From Streptococcus zalophi (GTDB lineage Bacteria; Bacillota; Bacilli; Lactobacillales; Streptococcaceae), in contig NZ_JAENBP010000005.1 of the NCBI RefSeq assembly GCF_016481285.1, positions 62,001-126,000 of the forward strand: 64,000 nucleotides of DNA, given 5' to 3'. Both the position numbers and the translations under genes were made by a program. The notes below the pieces were generated by a model. It did not search any database, was not told the DNA's origin, and saw only the letters and a list, made by a program, of their open reading frames with translations. Positions 1 to 10,101 of this stretch are shown piece after piece. Within the stretch, counting starts at the first letter, position 1. Every line of letters begins with the position of its first letter.

Positions 1-456
<456 letters not shown>

Positions 457-541
457 TCATGAGAGAAAATATTCTATTTAAAAAAGCTTGAAATGCCTTG
501 TTTTTAAGGAAAAAATCAAGTCTTTTAAGTCCTGTCCAAAA

Positions 542-570
542 TTGACATTATCCTAAGGTTATGATACTAT
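542..570 (+). promoter_or_regulatory. Probable sigma-70 promoter of rocS
   Basis: TTGACA at 542-547 and TACTAT at 565-570 are separated by 17 bp and end about 35 bp before the rocS start codon. This is a reading of consensus boxes only; TATGAT at 560-565 is an alternative -10 with poorer spacing. Confidence 0.5.
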
Positions 571-605
571 TTTTATAAGTATTATGTCAGGATAAAGAGG
601 GAATT

Positions 606-1139
606 ATGGCAATTGAGAAGACAGTCAGCGAACTAGCTGAAATTTTAGGAGTCAGCCGTCAGGCAGTCAATAACCGTGTCAAGACACTTTCTGAGGAAGA
701 TGTCGATAAAAATGACAAAGGGGTTACTGTCGTCACTCGCAGTGGTCTGATTAAACTAGAAGAAATTTATAAGAAAACTATTTTTGAAGATGAGCCGATT
801 AGTGAGGAAGAAAAACAACGTGAACTCCTTGAGATTTTAGTAGACGAAAAAAATACGGAAATCACTCGTCTTTATGAACAGATTAAAGCCAAGGATATTC
901 AAATTGCTGAAAAAGATAAACAATTGAGTGTTAAGGATGTCCAAATTGCTGAAAAAGATAAACAACTCGATCAACAACAACAATTGACCCTGACTGCCAT
1001 GAAAGAAAAAGAGACTCTTCTATTAGAGTTGGAAGAGGCTAAAAATGAGGTAGAAGAAACAAAACATAAAGTTGAGCGTACGCAGGCACAACAAGACGCT
1101 AGAAAAAAAGGGTTTTTTGCCCGTTTATTTGGAAAATAA
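606..1139 (+). CDS. rocS: RocS, regulator of chromosome segregation (DUF536)
   Basis: The 177-residue protein has an N-terminal winged-helix-like HTH (residues 1-40, VSELAEILGVSRQAVNNRVK). A long charged coiled coil follows (about 75-160), and the C-terminus KKGFFARLFGK is a short amphipathic membrane-binding helix. This architecture matches pneumococcal RocS, which binds DNA and the membrane, interacts with ParB and the capsule kinase CpsD, and helps separate chromosomes during division. The coiled coil carries a near-perfect internal duplication (IQIAEKDKQL / VQIAEKDKQL, DNA around 898-967). The gene stands alone, with its own promoter upstream and a weak hairpin after the stop. The role is inferred from homology. 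Confidence 0.85.
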   Translation: MAIEKTVSELAEILGVSRQAVNNRVKTLSEEDVDKNDKGVTVVTRSGLIKLEEIYKKTIFEDEPISEEEKQRELLEILVDEKNTEITRLYEQIKAKDIQIAEKDKQLSVKDVQIAEKDKQLDQQQQLTLTAMKEKETLLLELEEAKNEVEETKHKVERTQAQQDARKKGFFARLFGK

Positions 1140-1165
1140 AGTCTCTGATGGGAGGCTTTTTCTTT
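1139..1165 (+). terminator. Weak hairpin terminator after rocS
   Basis: AGTCTC pairs with GGAGGCT (one G-U pair) around a 5-base loop and is followed by TTTTTC. It lies in the 41-bp gap before the exonuclease gene, so read-through is likely. Confidence 0.45.
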
Positions 1166-1180
1166 AGATGAGGTTATGTT

Positions 1181-1774
1181 ATGGAACACTTAGACACCTA
1201 TATTGCTTTTGACTTGGAGTTTAATACGGTTGATCATGTTAGCCATATTATCCAAGTGTCAGCGGTGAAATATCATAAGCACCAAGAGATTGCGACGTTT
1301 GATACCTATGTCTATACGGACGTCCCTTTACAAAGTTTTATCAATGGTTTGACGGGGATTACTGCTGACAAGATTAAAAAAGCACCCGTTATTGAAACGG
1401 TAATGGCTGATTTTAAAGCCTTTGTTGCTTCAACGCCTTTGATTGGCTACAATGCTAAAAAAAGTGATTTACCGCTTTTGTTGGCACATGAGTTGGATTT
1501 CAGAGAAAACTACATGGTTGACGTTTATGAGGAAGCTAAAAAAAGACGCAGTAAAGACTTAAATGGGATTAGTAATCTCCAGCTCCACACCGTTGCCAAG
1601 TTTTTAGAGATTAGTGGGAAAAGCCATAATAGCCTTGAAGATGCACGCATGACAGCCCTTGTCTATGAAAAGTTTTGCGAGTTTGATGACAATATCGCAC
1701 TTTTAGACAAGCAAGAAGAAGTGACCCATAATCCTTTTGCAAACCTCAACTTATCTGATATCCTATCCGAATAA
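1181..1774 (+). CDS. DnaQ-like 3'-5' exonuclease (DEDDh family)
   Basis: This 197-residue protein resembles the proofreading epsilon subunit of DNA polymerase III. Exo I is IAFDLEFNT (D11, E13), Exo II is around YNAKKSDLP (D96), and Exo III is HNSLEDARMTALVYE (H149, D154). These four acidic residues plus His are the metal-binding DEDDh set. It is much shorter than PolC and has no polymerase domain, so it is a stand-alone exonuclease, perhaps in RNA or DNA turnover. It may be co-transcribed with rocS across a weak terminator. The activity is well supported; the substrate is unknown. Confidence 0.8.
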   Translation: MEHLDTYIAFDLEFNTVDHVSHIIQVSAVKYHKHQEIATFDTYVYTDVPLQSFINGLTGITADKIKKAPVIETVMADFKAFVASTPLIGYNAKKSDLPLLLAHELDFRENYMVDVYEEAKKRRSKDLNGISNLQLHTVAKFLEISGKSHNSLEDARMTALVYEKFCEFDDNIALLDKQEEVTHNPFANLNLSDILSE

Positions 1775-1802
1775 AAAAGCCGAACTCAGTTCGGCTTTTT
1801 CG
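1773..1802. terminator. Bidirectional rho-independent terminator
   Basis: GCCGAAC and GTTCGGC form a tight stem flanked by A6 on one side and T6 on the other. It serves both the exonuclease (+) and ybaB (-), which converge here. Confidence 0.9.
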
Positions 1803-1804
1803 TT

Positions 1805-2104
1805 TTAGAAGGGTAGTTTACCAGCAAAGGCACCCATGGTTTTTTGTGTTTCGTCCTCGATTTGTTTCAAGGCATCATTGACCGCTTGGATGGTCATGTC
1901 TTGAAGCGTTTCAACATCCTCTGGATCAACCACATCACTCTTGAAATCGATTGACACCAGTTGTTTATCACCAGTAAAGGTTGCAACCACTAGGTCTTGT
2001 GCTGATTTACCGGTAAAAGTAGCAGCAGCTAGCTCAGCTTGTTTCTTTTCCATTTGCTTTTGTAATTTTTGTGCCTGTCTCATCACATTTTGCATATTCA
2101 TCAT
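1805..2104 (-). CDS. YbaB/EbfC family nucleoid-associated protein
   Basis: The 99-residue protein [20 protein letters not shown]... with the core [37 protein letters not shown] is a textbook YbaB/EbfC protein. These are small dimeric DNA-binding proteins with a tweezer-like fold, encoded near dnaX-recR in many bacteria but here alone. An AGGAGA ribosome-binding site lies about 11 bases before the first ATG. A second ATG one codon later is possible. The gene ends at the shared bidirectional terminator. Confidence 0.9.
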   Translation of the reverse strand: MMNMQNVMRQAQKLQKQMEKKQAELAAATFTGKSAQDLVVATFTGDKQLVSIDFKSDVVDPEDVETLQDMTIQAVNDALKQIEDETQKTMGAFAGKLPF

Positions 2105-2301
2105 GATGTTTAGTGTCTCCTTTGTTTATCCTTAAAATCATATTTAGACTGTTCTTTACGAACGGTCTTTTTAGCTAATGCCTATTATACCATGTTTGAG
2201 AGAGAAGACAAAATGGATACTATTCATAAATTATTATTAAAATGCTGTTTGGCGTGATATAATATAATAAATAATTAAAATAACACTTATAGAACAGAAT
2301 A

Positions 2302-4122
2302 ATGGGGGATTTGGGTTTGACTGAACAATTTGTAGAACGACCACATAAGAACGAGAAAGAAAATGCTATCCAGTATGTTCAGCTGTTGTTGCAACAAGCT
2401 AGAGAAGAGAATCGTAATGAAGATATTGAAAAGCTAGAAGAATTAGTACGTCTACTTCATACTAAAAAATATGGATTGGTGTGGGAAGAACATGCGGAAC
2501 TGGTTGAAGAAAAGATGAAAACGCAAATACCGGTCTTTGTGGAAGATGAAGGTAAAAAGATTGTTGGGAATCCTGAATCCGAGGATTATAATTTTTTACT
2601 CGAAGGCGATAATCTCCACAGCTTACACTTGCTTGAAAAAACGCATGCGGGGAAGATTGATGTTATCTATATTGATCCGCCATATAATACAGGGAATAAA
2701 GATTTTATCTATAATGACAGTTATATTGTTAAAGAGGATAGCTATAGACATTCTAAATGGATCTCCTTTATGGAGAAACGTTTAAAAATTGCTAGAAAGC
2801 TTTTATCAGTTGCAGGAGTCTTATTCATTTCTATTGATGATAATGAGCAGTCACAATTAAAATTATTGTGCGATGAAATTTTTGGAGAATCAAATTATTT
2901 AAATCAAATCTCTATTAATTCTAAAGTTAGTGCAGGTGCCAGTGGAGGAGGGGAAGATAAGAAACTTAAAAAGAATATTGAATATTTACTAGTATATTGT
3001 AAAAATTCATCTATCCTCCCACCTCTTAAACCAATTTATAAAGAGACAGAGTTGATGACATATGTTCAAAAGATGAAATCTGAAGGAAAAAGTTTTAAAT
3101 ATACCAATGTTCTTTATGAATTTGATGATTTAATACCATATAAAATAATAAAAGATGGTACAGGAAATGACATTATAATAAAAAAAGTAAATAACTATTC
3201 AATTTTGACAGTAAAAGCGATTGCTAAACTGGAAGAAATTTCTGAAGAGGAAGTGTATTTTAAATATTATGATAAAATAATGACTACTACCAATGCCCAA
3301 ACTTCGATTCGGACAAGAGTTTGGGAAGCAACTGATAATGAAGATAATATGTATATGGCAACATATGTACCAAAAAGTGGAAAAAATAAGGGAAAAACAA
3401 CTGATTTAATTTTTAAGGGAAAACAGAAGGTATTAGTAATCTGGTTAAAAGATACTAGTCAAAAATTAAATAATAAAATAGTAAAAAAAGAGCGTATTGG
3501 TACATTTTGGGATGGCTTTAGTTGGATTAACGTAAGTAAAGAAGGAAAGATAAAATTCGAAAATGGGAAAAAACCAATTAATCTTATAATGCAAATGTTG
3601 GAGCTAACTGAGACTAAGAATTCAACAATTTTAGATTTCTTCGCCGGATCGGGAACAACCGGTCATGCGGTTGCTCAACTGAATAAAGAAGATGGTGGTA
3701 ATCGCAAATATATTCTTTGTACTAATAATGAGAATAAGATTGCAGAAGAAGTGACTTATAAAAGATTAAGTAATATTCAAGAAGAGTTACCGCACAACCT
3801 CAAATATTTTAAAACAGATTTTGTTGACAAGACGAAATTTCCTGACATCTCTCTTGAATTTGAACTGTTAAATTATATTACAACTCTTGTTGAATTGGAG
3901 TTTGGTATCGATATTTCTAATCCATCAGTTGAGATTATTTTGACCGAGGAACATTTAGAGAGATTGCTTGAAGAGGAGCAATTAAAACAAGGAGCCACTC
4001 TATTTATCCATCCAGATGTTTTCATCGATACGAAAGAACAAGAGGCAATCTCTCGCCTCAATATCACCCTGCAGGAAATCCCTGACTACTTCTTTGGAAA
4101 GGAACTATGGTCCAATGATTAA
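2302..4122 (+). CDS. Type III restriction-modification DNA methyltransferase (Mod)
   Basis: The 606-residue protein is a beta-class N6-adenine methyltransferase. The catalytic motif IV DPPYNTG is at residues 125-131, and the AdoMet-binding motif [14 protein letters not shown] is near 445-457, in the permuted order (IV before I) typical of type III Mod proteins. The segment between the motifs (about residues 200-440) is the target-recognition region and is visibly more AT-rich and lysine-rich than the ends, suggesting domain exchange. Two TATAAT boxes lie at 2258-2268. The ATG at 2302 is used here; a TTG at 2317 with GGGGGA 7 bases upstream is a good alternative. The stop overlaps the res start by 8 bp, so the two are one operon. 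Confidence 0.93.
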   Translation: MGDLGLTEQFVERPHKNEKENAIQYVQLLLQQAREENRNEDIEKLEELVRLLHTKKYGLVWEEHAELVEEKMKTQIPVFVEDEGKKIVGNPESEDYNFLLEGDNLHSLHLLEKTHAGKIDVIYIDPPYNTGNKDFIYNDSYIVKEDSYRHSKWISFMEKRLKIARKLLSVAGVLFISIDDNEQSQLKLLCDEIFGESNYLNQISINSKVSAGASGGGEDKKLKKNIEYLLVYCKNSSILPPLKPIYKETELMTYVQKMKSEGKSFKYTNVLYEFDDLIPYKIIKDGTGNDIIIKKVNNYSILTVKAIAKLEEISEEEVYFKYYDKIMTTTNAQTSIRTRVWEATDNEDNMYMATYVPKSGKNKGKTTDLIFKGKQKVLVIWLKDTSQKLNNKIVKKERIGTFWDGFSWINVSKEGKIKFENGKKPINLIMQMLELTETKNSTILDFFAGSGTTGHAVAQLNKEDGGNRKYILCTNNENKIAEEVTYKRLSNIQEELPHNLKYFKTDFVDKTKFPDISLEFELLNYITTLVELEFGIDISNPSVEIILTEEHLERLLEEEQLKQGATLFIHPDVFIDTKEQEAISRLNITLQEIPDYFFGKELWSND

Positions 4123-6331
4123 TCTGAAAGATTTTCAAAATAATGTTACTGACAAATTACTTCGTTTCACTTCTCCCGACTATCCTGTGGATGAACTGAT
4201 TATCAAATCACCAACGGGTTCTGGGAAAACGATAACTCTATTGTCGTGGATTGACAACTATATCGCTTCAACTCATGATAATGTGGCTTTTGTCTGGTTT
4301 ACTCCTGGTGCAGGGGAATTGGAAGAACAAAGTCAGGATAAGGCAAGTGGTTTTGCAAGCATCAAATCTCAATCGGTAGATGATGCCCTCTTGCACGGTT
4401 TTGATAAGGGAACGGTTACCTTTATCAACTATGAACGTGTTATTGGAAAAAAATCAAAAGCAATGTTGACAGATAGTGAGCGTGACAATCTAGTAGACAA
4501 GATTGAAAAAGCTTTCCAGCAAGATCGTCATTTTGTTCTCGTGATTGATGAGGCGCATCGTAATGATACTAAAAAGGCGCGTGATATTATTTCACAGTTT
4601 AAGGCTTCAAAAACAGTTCGTGTTTCAGCAACGATTGATGATCCAAACATACCCGATAAAGTAGAATTTTACGAAGTGGGTGAAGACGCTGTTATCAAAT
4701 CAGGCTTAATCACCAAAGCAGTTGTTGTGAATGAAGACATTGATGTCACTCTTGATGTTGAAGATGAGAGTGCAATTCTTTTTGAAGCGGCTGAGAAAAA
4801 ACGACAAGCAATTGTGAAGGCTTATGCTGAAAATGGTGTAATAGGTGTTAACCCCCTTGTTATCGTACAATTGCCGGATAAATCGGATGATGAACCAGAT
4901 CTATTGGCACGTGTCGAAAGATATCTCCAAGAGACGCTACATAAAAATTATGAGGATGAAACACTTGGTATTTGGTTATCCGATAAAAAAAGAAATCATT
5001 TAGACGTTCAAAAACTAGATAGTCCTGTACAGTATCTCATCATCAAGCAGGCCATTGCAACAGGTTGGGATGCTCCTCGTGCAAAAGTTCTTATCAAGGT
5101 TCGTGAAAATATGAACGAAACCTTCACCATTCAAACGATTGGACGGATAAGAAGAATGCCACAACCCAATCGAGGACATTATGGTGTAGATGTCCTTGAT
5201 AATGCTTATCTCTATACTTTTGATAGTGATTTTCTAAGTGGAGCCTATACGCAAGGGGGAGGAATCGCACCTACACCTATCTTGAAATTGAAAGATAGGG
5301 CAAAGAGTTTCCGCCTTGATAGTGAAAGAATTGCTAATACGGAAGAAGAAAAGAGTGAAAAAGCGATTTTAAATAATCTCTATGGAGGCTTAAAATCATC
5401 ATGGCATCTTACTGATAACCCTTTGGAAAATAGAAAGATTATCGAAAATCAAGGCATTAAAATCGGTAGAACCATCAAAACAACCTATAAACAAGGGCGA
5501 TTTGATACACTAGAACACTCGGATAGACTAGAAGATCTTGAACGATTTGTCGAAGTTGATTATCGTGGCAATCGTCTTGAGCTTCTTCATGCTTTTCATG
5601 AATTAGATCGCGTTATCCATTTACCAGTTTCCAAGGTAGAAGCTATCCTTAAACGTTTCTTCTTGAAAGATGGTAGAGAGAAAAAAGAAAGCTTGCTACA
5701 ACTGGATGCTCAAGAGTGGACGGCTTTTATTTTGAACTATTGGCGAACACTGAGAGAAGAATTTAGAAAAGTTGATGTTAAGAAAGCAGTCACTCTTGAC
5801 CTACAACAACTGAGAGTGAACGATTTCACTATTCCTTTAGAAGAACGTTACACCTATAATCCTAGTATCATATCCGAACCGGTTGAGACAAGTGCTTATG
5901 AGGGTTATACAACAGCTTCTATTGCTGTTAGACCTAGTCTTGTGGAACGTCTGTTTGAACGTTATCTTGAAGACCACTCAGATACCGTTGATTTTGTCTA
6001 TAAGAATGGAGATAGGGGAACACAGTATTTTTCACTCGCTTTTGGAACCAATGGTGGACGAAGTCATTTCTATCCCGACTTTATCATCAAGATGAAAAAT
6101 GGAGATGTCTATATCGTGGAAACAAAAGGTGGTGTCACTAACTACGGTGTTGATAAGAATATCGACCCCTACGCACCTGTAAAATATGCAGCACTCAAAG
6201 ATTATGCTAATCGCCATAAAGTCAAGTGGGCATTTGTCCGTGATTACGATGAAAAACTATGGTATCTCAATGAAGATGAATGGATTGATGACATGACCAT
6301 GTGGCATGACATTGATGAGTTGTTTAGATGA
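4115..6331 (+). CDS. Type III restriction endonuclease subunit (Res), helicase-nuclease
   Basis: The ATG at 4115 overlaps the mod stop and is preferred over the open frame that extends back into mod. The 738-residue product has Walker A SPTGSGKT (residues 32-39), a DEAH box (IDEAHRND, D145-H148), superfamily 2 helicase motifs including RVSATI and [10 protein letters not shown], and a C-terminal PD-(D/E)xK nuclease: FYPDF (P654-D655) followed by VETKGG (E669, K671). This is the ATP-dependent translocating and cutting subunit that works with Mod. It is on the short side for Res proteins, but all catalytic elements are present, so the pair looks functional. Confidence 0.93.
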   Translation: MINLKDFQNNVTDKLLRFTSPDYPVDELIIKSPTGSGKTITLLSWIDNYIASTHDNVAFVWFTPGAGELEEQSQDKASGFASIKSQSVDDALLHGFDKGTVTFINYERVIGKKSKAMLTDSERDNLVDKIEKAFQQDRHFVLVIDEAHRNDTKKARDIISQFKASKTVRVSATIDDPNIPDKVEFYEVGEDAVIKSGLITKAVVVNEDIDVTLDVEDESAILFEAAEKKRQAIVKAYAENGVIGVNPLVIVQLPDKSDDEPDLLARVERYLQETLHKNYEDETLGIWLSDKKRNHLDVQKLDSPVQYLIIKQAIATGWDAPRAKVLIKVRENMNETFTIQTIGRIRRMPQPNRGHYGVDVLDNAYLYTFDSDFLSGAYTQGGGIAPTPILKLKDRAKSFRLDSERIANTEEEKSEKAILNNLYGGLKSSWHLTDNPLENRKIIENQGIKIGRTIKTTYKQGRFDTLEHSDRLEDLERFVEVDYRGNRLELLHAFHELDRVIHLPVSKVEAILKRFFLKDGREKKESLLQLDAQEWTAFILNYWRTLREEFRKVDVKKAVTLDLQQLRVNDFTIPLEERYTYNPSIISEPVETSAYEGYTTASIAVRPSLVERLFERYLEDHSDTVDFVYKNGDRGTQYFSLAFGTNGGRSHFYPDFIIKMKNGDVYIVETKGGVTNYGVDKNIDPYAPVKYAALKDYANRHKVKWAFVRDYDEKLWYLNEDEWIDDMTMWHDIDELFR

Positions 6332-6461
6332 TGGATTTTTTGATGGTTCTTAATAATAATATTGTAGAAATAAAGTTTATTAAAGTTGGTGTTTAGTGAG
6401 TAGTAAGAAGAATATATTTATCTGAGTACAATATTTAATAGTAAGGACAATGGAGAATGTT

Positions 6462-7397
6462 ATGGTAAAAGATAATGGAGGAGCAATTGCACAAAAAGGA
6501 TTTAATTATCAAAACTGTGTCGTCTCTTTAGTTGCAATTAGAAATTATAAAAAATCTAATTTTTCAATATATGTTGAAACAGATGATGATTTTGAGGTTA
6601 CATACGATGAAAATTATCATGCTTATATTCAGGTCAAAGGTGAAAAAAGCATGAGTATTAGTAAATTATTGAAGAGCACTAAAGACAGACCTTCAATTTT
6701 TGAAAAAAACTTTTCATCTGGGACAATGGATTCAATCTACAAAGTAGTGGTTTATAACTTCAAAGAAAGAGATTTACAAGAAATGCAAGAACAAATTGAC
6801 TCAGAGGAACTTTTCGATAGCTCATGGTTATTGTCTGACAATCAAAAAGAATCAATTAACAATCCAAAAACAGAAAAATTTTCTTTAGTAAAGACCGCTT
6901 TTGATAAAAATATCGTTAATGCTAGAACATTTTTAAAAGGTGAGCTAGCAAATCAAAACATTTCCATTGATGGCAGGGATGATATTATTCTCAATGAGTT
7001 ATTACAACAAATTGTTCAAAAATCAGAAAAAGAAATACGAACAAATACTGATAAAGAACTAAAAAAAATCACTTCAGAAGAATTGAATTTAATATTACAA
7101 AAAATAACTGCAAAAGCTCGCTTTGATGAAGAACTTGAGAAATTTCATTTCACTTCTATAAAAAATGTAAAAATTAAGAATGAAGAAATGAATATTATTT
7201 TAAAGTATATGACTGCTAAAAAAGCTGTTATTGCCTTTCTAAAGCGTGATGAAAATAGATTAGAAAAGGAGGAAGCAATTATATTGTTACCTCAATCTTT
7301 TAATTTACCTGAAATGGAAACATTATCGGAATACGCTAAGTATGCGGTGAGTATATCGGCTTATTGCGACATTTTGGAGGGCATTGCGAATGAGTAG
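6462..7397 (+). CDS. Cap4/DUF4297-like dsDNA nuclease, putative defence effector
   Basis: The ATG at 6462 has GGAGA five bases upstream and is preferred over the ATG at 6450. The 311-residue protein begins with GGAIAQKGFNYQNCVVSLVAI; IYVETDDDFEV (E39, D41-D43) and YIQVKGEK (Q57, K59) follow. This G-x-x-YQ / E-x-x-DD / QVK pattern is that of the Cap4 (DUF4297) PD-(D/E)xK-type nuclease found at the N-terminus of CBASS, Lamassu and ABC-ATPase-linked effectors. The C-terminal half is helical and unrecognised. It overlaps the downstream ATPase by 8 bp. AT-rich codon use and position after mod-res support a defence role. The nuclease call is motif-based; the target is unknown. Confidence 0.62.
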   Translation: MVKDNGGAIAQKGFNYQNCVVSLVAIRNYKKSNFSIYVETDDDFEVTYDENYHAYIQVKGEKSMSISKLLKSTKDRPSIFEKNFSSGTMDSIYKVVVYNFKERDLQEMQEQIDSEELFDSSWLLSDNQKESINNPKTEKFSLVKTAFDKNIVNARTFLKGELANQNISIDGRDDIILNELLQQIVQKSEKEIRTNTDKELKKITSEELNLILQKITAKARFDEELEKFHFTSIKNVKIKNEEMNIILKYMTAKKAVIAFLKRDENRLEKEEAIILLPQSFNLPEMETLSEYAKYAVSISAYCDILEGIANE

Positions 7398-9045
7398 ACT
7401 TAGAATAAAAAGTCTTTTAATTGTAGACTACAATAAAGAAGAAGCGAATAAATTTTTATTTTCTGATTCTGCAAATTTAATAGTAAGTAGTACAAATGGT
7501 GAAGGAAAATCTAGTATTGTTAAATCGATTTACTATGCTTTAGGTGCAAATATTAAACTATTTCCTCAAAATTGGAAAGCTGATAGCTATATCTTTCAAC
7601 TAGAAATATTTGTTGATGATGAATCACTATTAATAAAGAGGCATAACAAGACAATTTCAGTTTTAGAAAATGATGAAATTCAAGTATTTGAGAATTTTAA
7701 AGAGTATTCAGTTTGGTTTCAAAGTAAACTGGGAATGGACATGCAGTTAGTTAGCAAAAGTAGCAATAATTCTAGTTTAGCCTCAATTGATGCGCTCCTA
7801 AGTCCAATGTATATTGACCAAGATAAATCGTGGGATGGTAAACTATTCAAAGATTCATTTGAAGGATTAGGTCGATACAAATCAGACTCTTTTCCAAAAA
7901 ATGTTTTCGATTATTATTTGGGGCTTTCAGACAATCAGATAAATGATAAGGAAAGTAAAAAGAATGATTACTCACGGCAGTTAGAATTAGTAAATGGAAA
8001 AATTAATCAAATTAAATCTGTATATGAAACATTTCGTTCTCAAAAAAATATTACGGAAACAATTCCTAAAAATTATGATGAATTTCAAAAAGAAGTGAAA
8101 TTTTATGTTGATGAAACAAATAAATTCTCAGAACAAATTACAAAAAAAACAAGTGAATTATTTCGAGATAAAGTAAAACTTGATATTTTAAAACAAGATT
8201 TAGAAGAACTTAAAAAACTATCAAGTAAGACTAAAGAAAGATACTCAGACATAAAACATGAATGTGTCTATTGTCATTCAGTACTAACAAGAGGACAATC
8301 CCTAACACGATTGGAATTAGAAGATAATGAGTTGGCTATAAATGTGCGAAAGGATCACATTTGTCAACAAATTATAAAAATTGAAAGAATTGTTGTTGAA
8401 AAAGAAAAGACAATGGAAGAACTCAAAAAACAATTTAATCAATATCATCAACGATTAACAGAGTTAAAAAAATTATCAGATATTAATGAGTATGTGAATC
8501 AAAATGTTCTATTGGAACTTAAAAGCATGGAGATTCAAGAAACAGAAGAAAAAACAAGAATTGAAATATTTATCACTCAACTTAAAAAGGAACTTAGAAA
8601 ACTTAAAAAAGAACTTTCTGAAAAATCTCAAGAAATGGAAGGACAGTTTGAAGAGTTAAAGAATAAATTATCAATTATTATAGGTTCAGAAGGAGTTGCT
8701 AATAAGAAGTTTAGAGATTTCAACAAATTGAAGGGAAGCGGAACAAATCTAAATAGGGATTTATTAACTATGTTTCTGGTTTATATAAACTTAGTTGATA
8801 GTAAGTCAGAAATCGGTTTTCCTTTTGCTATCGATTCATTTGTAAAAAATGAAACGGATAAAAGAGTACTGAAGAGAATGTTTCAAGGTATTAATGAATA
8901 TTTTTTAAATTTGAAAAATCAAACATTTTTTTCAATTATTGAAGAAAATTTAACATACATTAGTCCACAGATTAATCATGTAAAAATCAATAGTCCCTTA
9001 TTAAAAAGTGAGCTTTATGATAGTTTGGAGAAGGAAATTATTTAG
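7390..9045 (+). CDS. Rad50/SMC-like ATPase with CxxC hook, partner of the nuclease
   Basis: The ATG at 7390 has GGAGG nine bases upstream; a TTG at 7384 sits too close to that site. The 551-residue product has a P-loop-like SSTNGEGKSS (K40, S41; the first Gly of the canonical GxxxxGKS is Ser). Two coiled-coil arms (about 195-275 and 305-450) flank CVYC (C292, C295), a Rad50-type zinc hook. The C-terminal lobe has GSGTNLNRDLL, in place of the ABC signature, and FPFAIDSF, a Walker B/D-loop equivalent. It is shorter than typical LmuB or Rad50. With the nuclease it forms a two-gene module reminiscent of Lamassu or ABC three-component systems. Assignment to one of those is inference. Confidence 0.65.
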   Translation: MSRLRIKSLLIVDYNKEEANKFLFSDSANLIVSSTNGEGKSSIVKSIYYALGANIKLFPQNWKADSYIFQLEIFVDDESLLIKRHNKTISVLENDEIQVFENFKEYSVWFQSKLGMDMQLVSKSSNNSSLASIDALLSPMYIDQDKSWDGKLFKDSFEGLGRYKSDSFPKNVFDYYLGLSDNQINDKESKKNDYSRQLELVNGKINQIKSVYETFRSQKNITETIPKNYDEFQKEVKFYVDETNKFSEQITKKTSELFRDKVKLDILKQDLEELKKLSSKTKERYSDIKHECVYCHSVLTRGQSLTRLELEDNELAINVRKDHICQQIIKIERIVVEKEKTMEELKKQFNQYHQRLTELKKLSDINEYVNQNVLLELKSMEIQETEEKTRIEIFITQLKKELRKLKKELSEKSQEMEGQFEELKNKLSIIIGSEGVANKKFRDFNKLKGSGTNLNRDLLTMFLVYINLVDSKSEIGFPFAIDSFVKNETDKRVLKRMFQGINEYFLNLKNQTFFSIIEENLTYISPQINHVKINSPLLKSELYDSLEKEII

Positions 9046-9264
9046 GGTGGTATAATTTAGGATTTGTGTTATTTGAAATATGATAATAACAACTTTGTCA
9101 ATATTTAATGATTGCAATGGAAAATAAAAAATAAATGCTCTTGTAGAATTACATAATTAATAGAATAAGAAGGATTTATTTAGGATTTGATACTGTTTAA
9201 AATAATTTGAAGGTTTTTGTTTTTTCTAACTTTTTAAACCATCCTCACAATCTTTCATTTTTCG
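9046..9264. other. AT-rich intergenic stretch after the defence island
   Basis: About 220 bases without a convincing reading frame or a strong hairpin. It separates the defence island from the L,D-transpeptidase promoter. I see no repeat or attachment site here. Confidence 0.4.
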
Positions 9265-9293
9265 TTGCGATTATTTTTCTTTTGTTTTATACT
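9265..9293 (+). promoter_or_regulatory. Promoter of the L,D-transpeptidase gene
   Basis: TTGCGA (9265-9270) and TATACT (9288-9293) are spaced by exactly 17 bp and lie 65 bp before the chosen start codon. Confidence 0.6.
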
Positions 9294-9357
9294 AGGGTTG
9301 AACATGTGAAAAGGTTAGCAAATCAATTGTTAATGGATGATAGAGAGGGTGAGAAGG

Positions 9358-10047
9358 ATGCGTCAAAAACGGTCTCCTATAACATTAATCATCATTGTAG
9401 TAGTGTTTCTTTTGGTTGGAGGGTATGCTACTTATCAGGTCTTGGGGAAAACGGGTGCTGGTAAAGAGGCGGGTAAACCTACTGTGACTGTTGCCAAAAA
9501 GACGTCGACTGAGGACAAAGAAGTGTCTAGTTCTGTGGCGTCAACGACTAGTGTAGAAGTCACTCAGGAAGAGACACCGCTGACAGAACAGGTGGCGGAC
9601 ACGGCTTCAGTAGCCACTGATGCACCTAGGCAGGAAGAGTCTTTTTACCCTGACCTTGCTCAGTACAATGATTTATCGATTAAGGTTTCTATTGCTGAAC
9701 AAAAAATGTCCATTTTATCGGGTAATCAGGTGATTTTTTCAACGACGGTTTCAACAGGTGCCCCAGAAAGTCCAACACCGACTGGTCAATTTATCATTGA
9801 GCCGGAAAGAGGTGATTTCTTCTTTAATGAAGCTTCTGGTGAAGGTGCTTATTACTGGGTCTCTTTTAAGGATCACGGCCTTTATCTGTTTCATAGTTTG
9901 CCTACTGATCGTTATGGTAATGAAATTCCTGAAGAAGCAGCCAGACTTGGCATGCCAAGTTCTCATGGGTGTGTAAGGATGCCAAGAGAAACAGCTAAAT
10001 GGTTTTATGAAAATATTCCAAGTGCTATTCCTGTGCAAATCAATTAA
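9358..10047 (+). CDS. L,D-transpeptidase (YkuD domain), membrane-anchored
   Basis: The ATG at 9358 follows GAGAGGGTG with suitable spacing and gives a 229-residue protein. It opens with a basic residue cluster and one membrane helix (about 8-30). A Thr/Ser/Glu-rich wall-spanning linker (about 40-95) leads to a YkuD domain. The catalytic motif SSHGCVRM has His203, Cys205 and Arg207. YkuD enzymes form 3-3 peptidoglycan cross-links or attach proteins to peptidoglycan, outside the membrane. Streptococci rely mostly on D,D-cross-links, so this is an accessory activity. An upstream promoter and a strong terminator make it a single-gene unit. Confidence 0.88.
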   Translation: MRQKRSPITLIIIVVVFLLVGGYATYQVLGKTGAGKEAGKPTVTVAKKTSTEDKEVSSSVASTTSVEVTQEETPLTEQVADTASVATDAPRQEESFYPDLAQYNDLSIKVSIAEQKMSILSGNQVIFSTTVSTGAPESPTPTGQFIIEPERGDFFFNEASGEGAYYWVSFKDHGLYLFHSLPTDRYGNEIPEEAARLGMPSSHGCVRMPRETAKWFYENIPSAIPVQIN

Positions 10048-10050
10048 GAA

Positions 10051-10087
10051 AAAACTAGCCTTATCACAGAGTGATAGGGCTAGTTTT
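10051..10087 (+). terminator. Rho-independent terminator after the L,D-transpeptidase
   Basis: AAAACTAGCC pairs with GGGCTAGTTTT, extended by TTATCAC/GTGATA, giving a long stem with a T run. Confidence 0.9.
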
Positions 10088-10101
10088 ATTCATTATGATC
10101 A

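Noticed and set aside
2302..9045. Prophage or insertion sequence carrying the defence genes
   Set aside because: No integrase, transposase or terminal repeats could be found; the island seems to have been acquired by homologous exchange between ybaB and the L,D-transpeptidase gene.
9207..9464. 85-codon plus-strand frame before the L,D-transpeptidase
   Set aside because: It overlaps the promoter and the N-terminus of the transpeptidase in another frame and lacks a ribosome-binding site.
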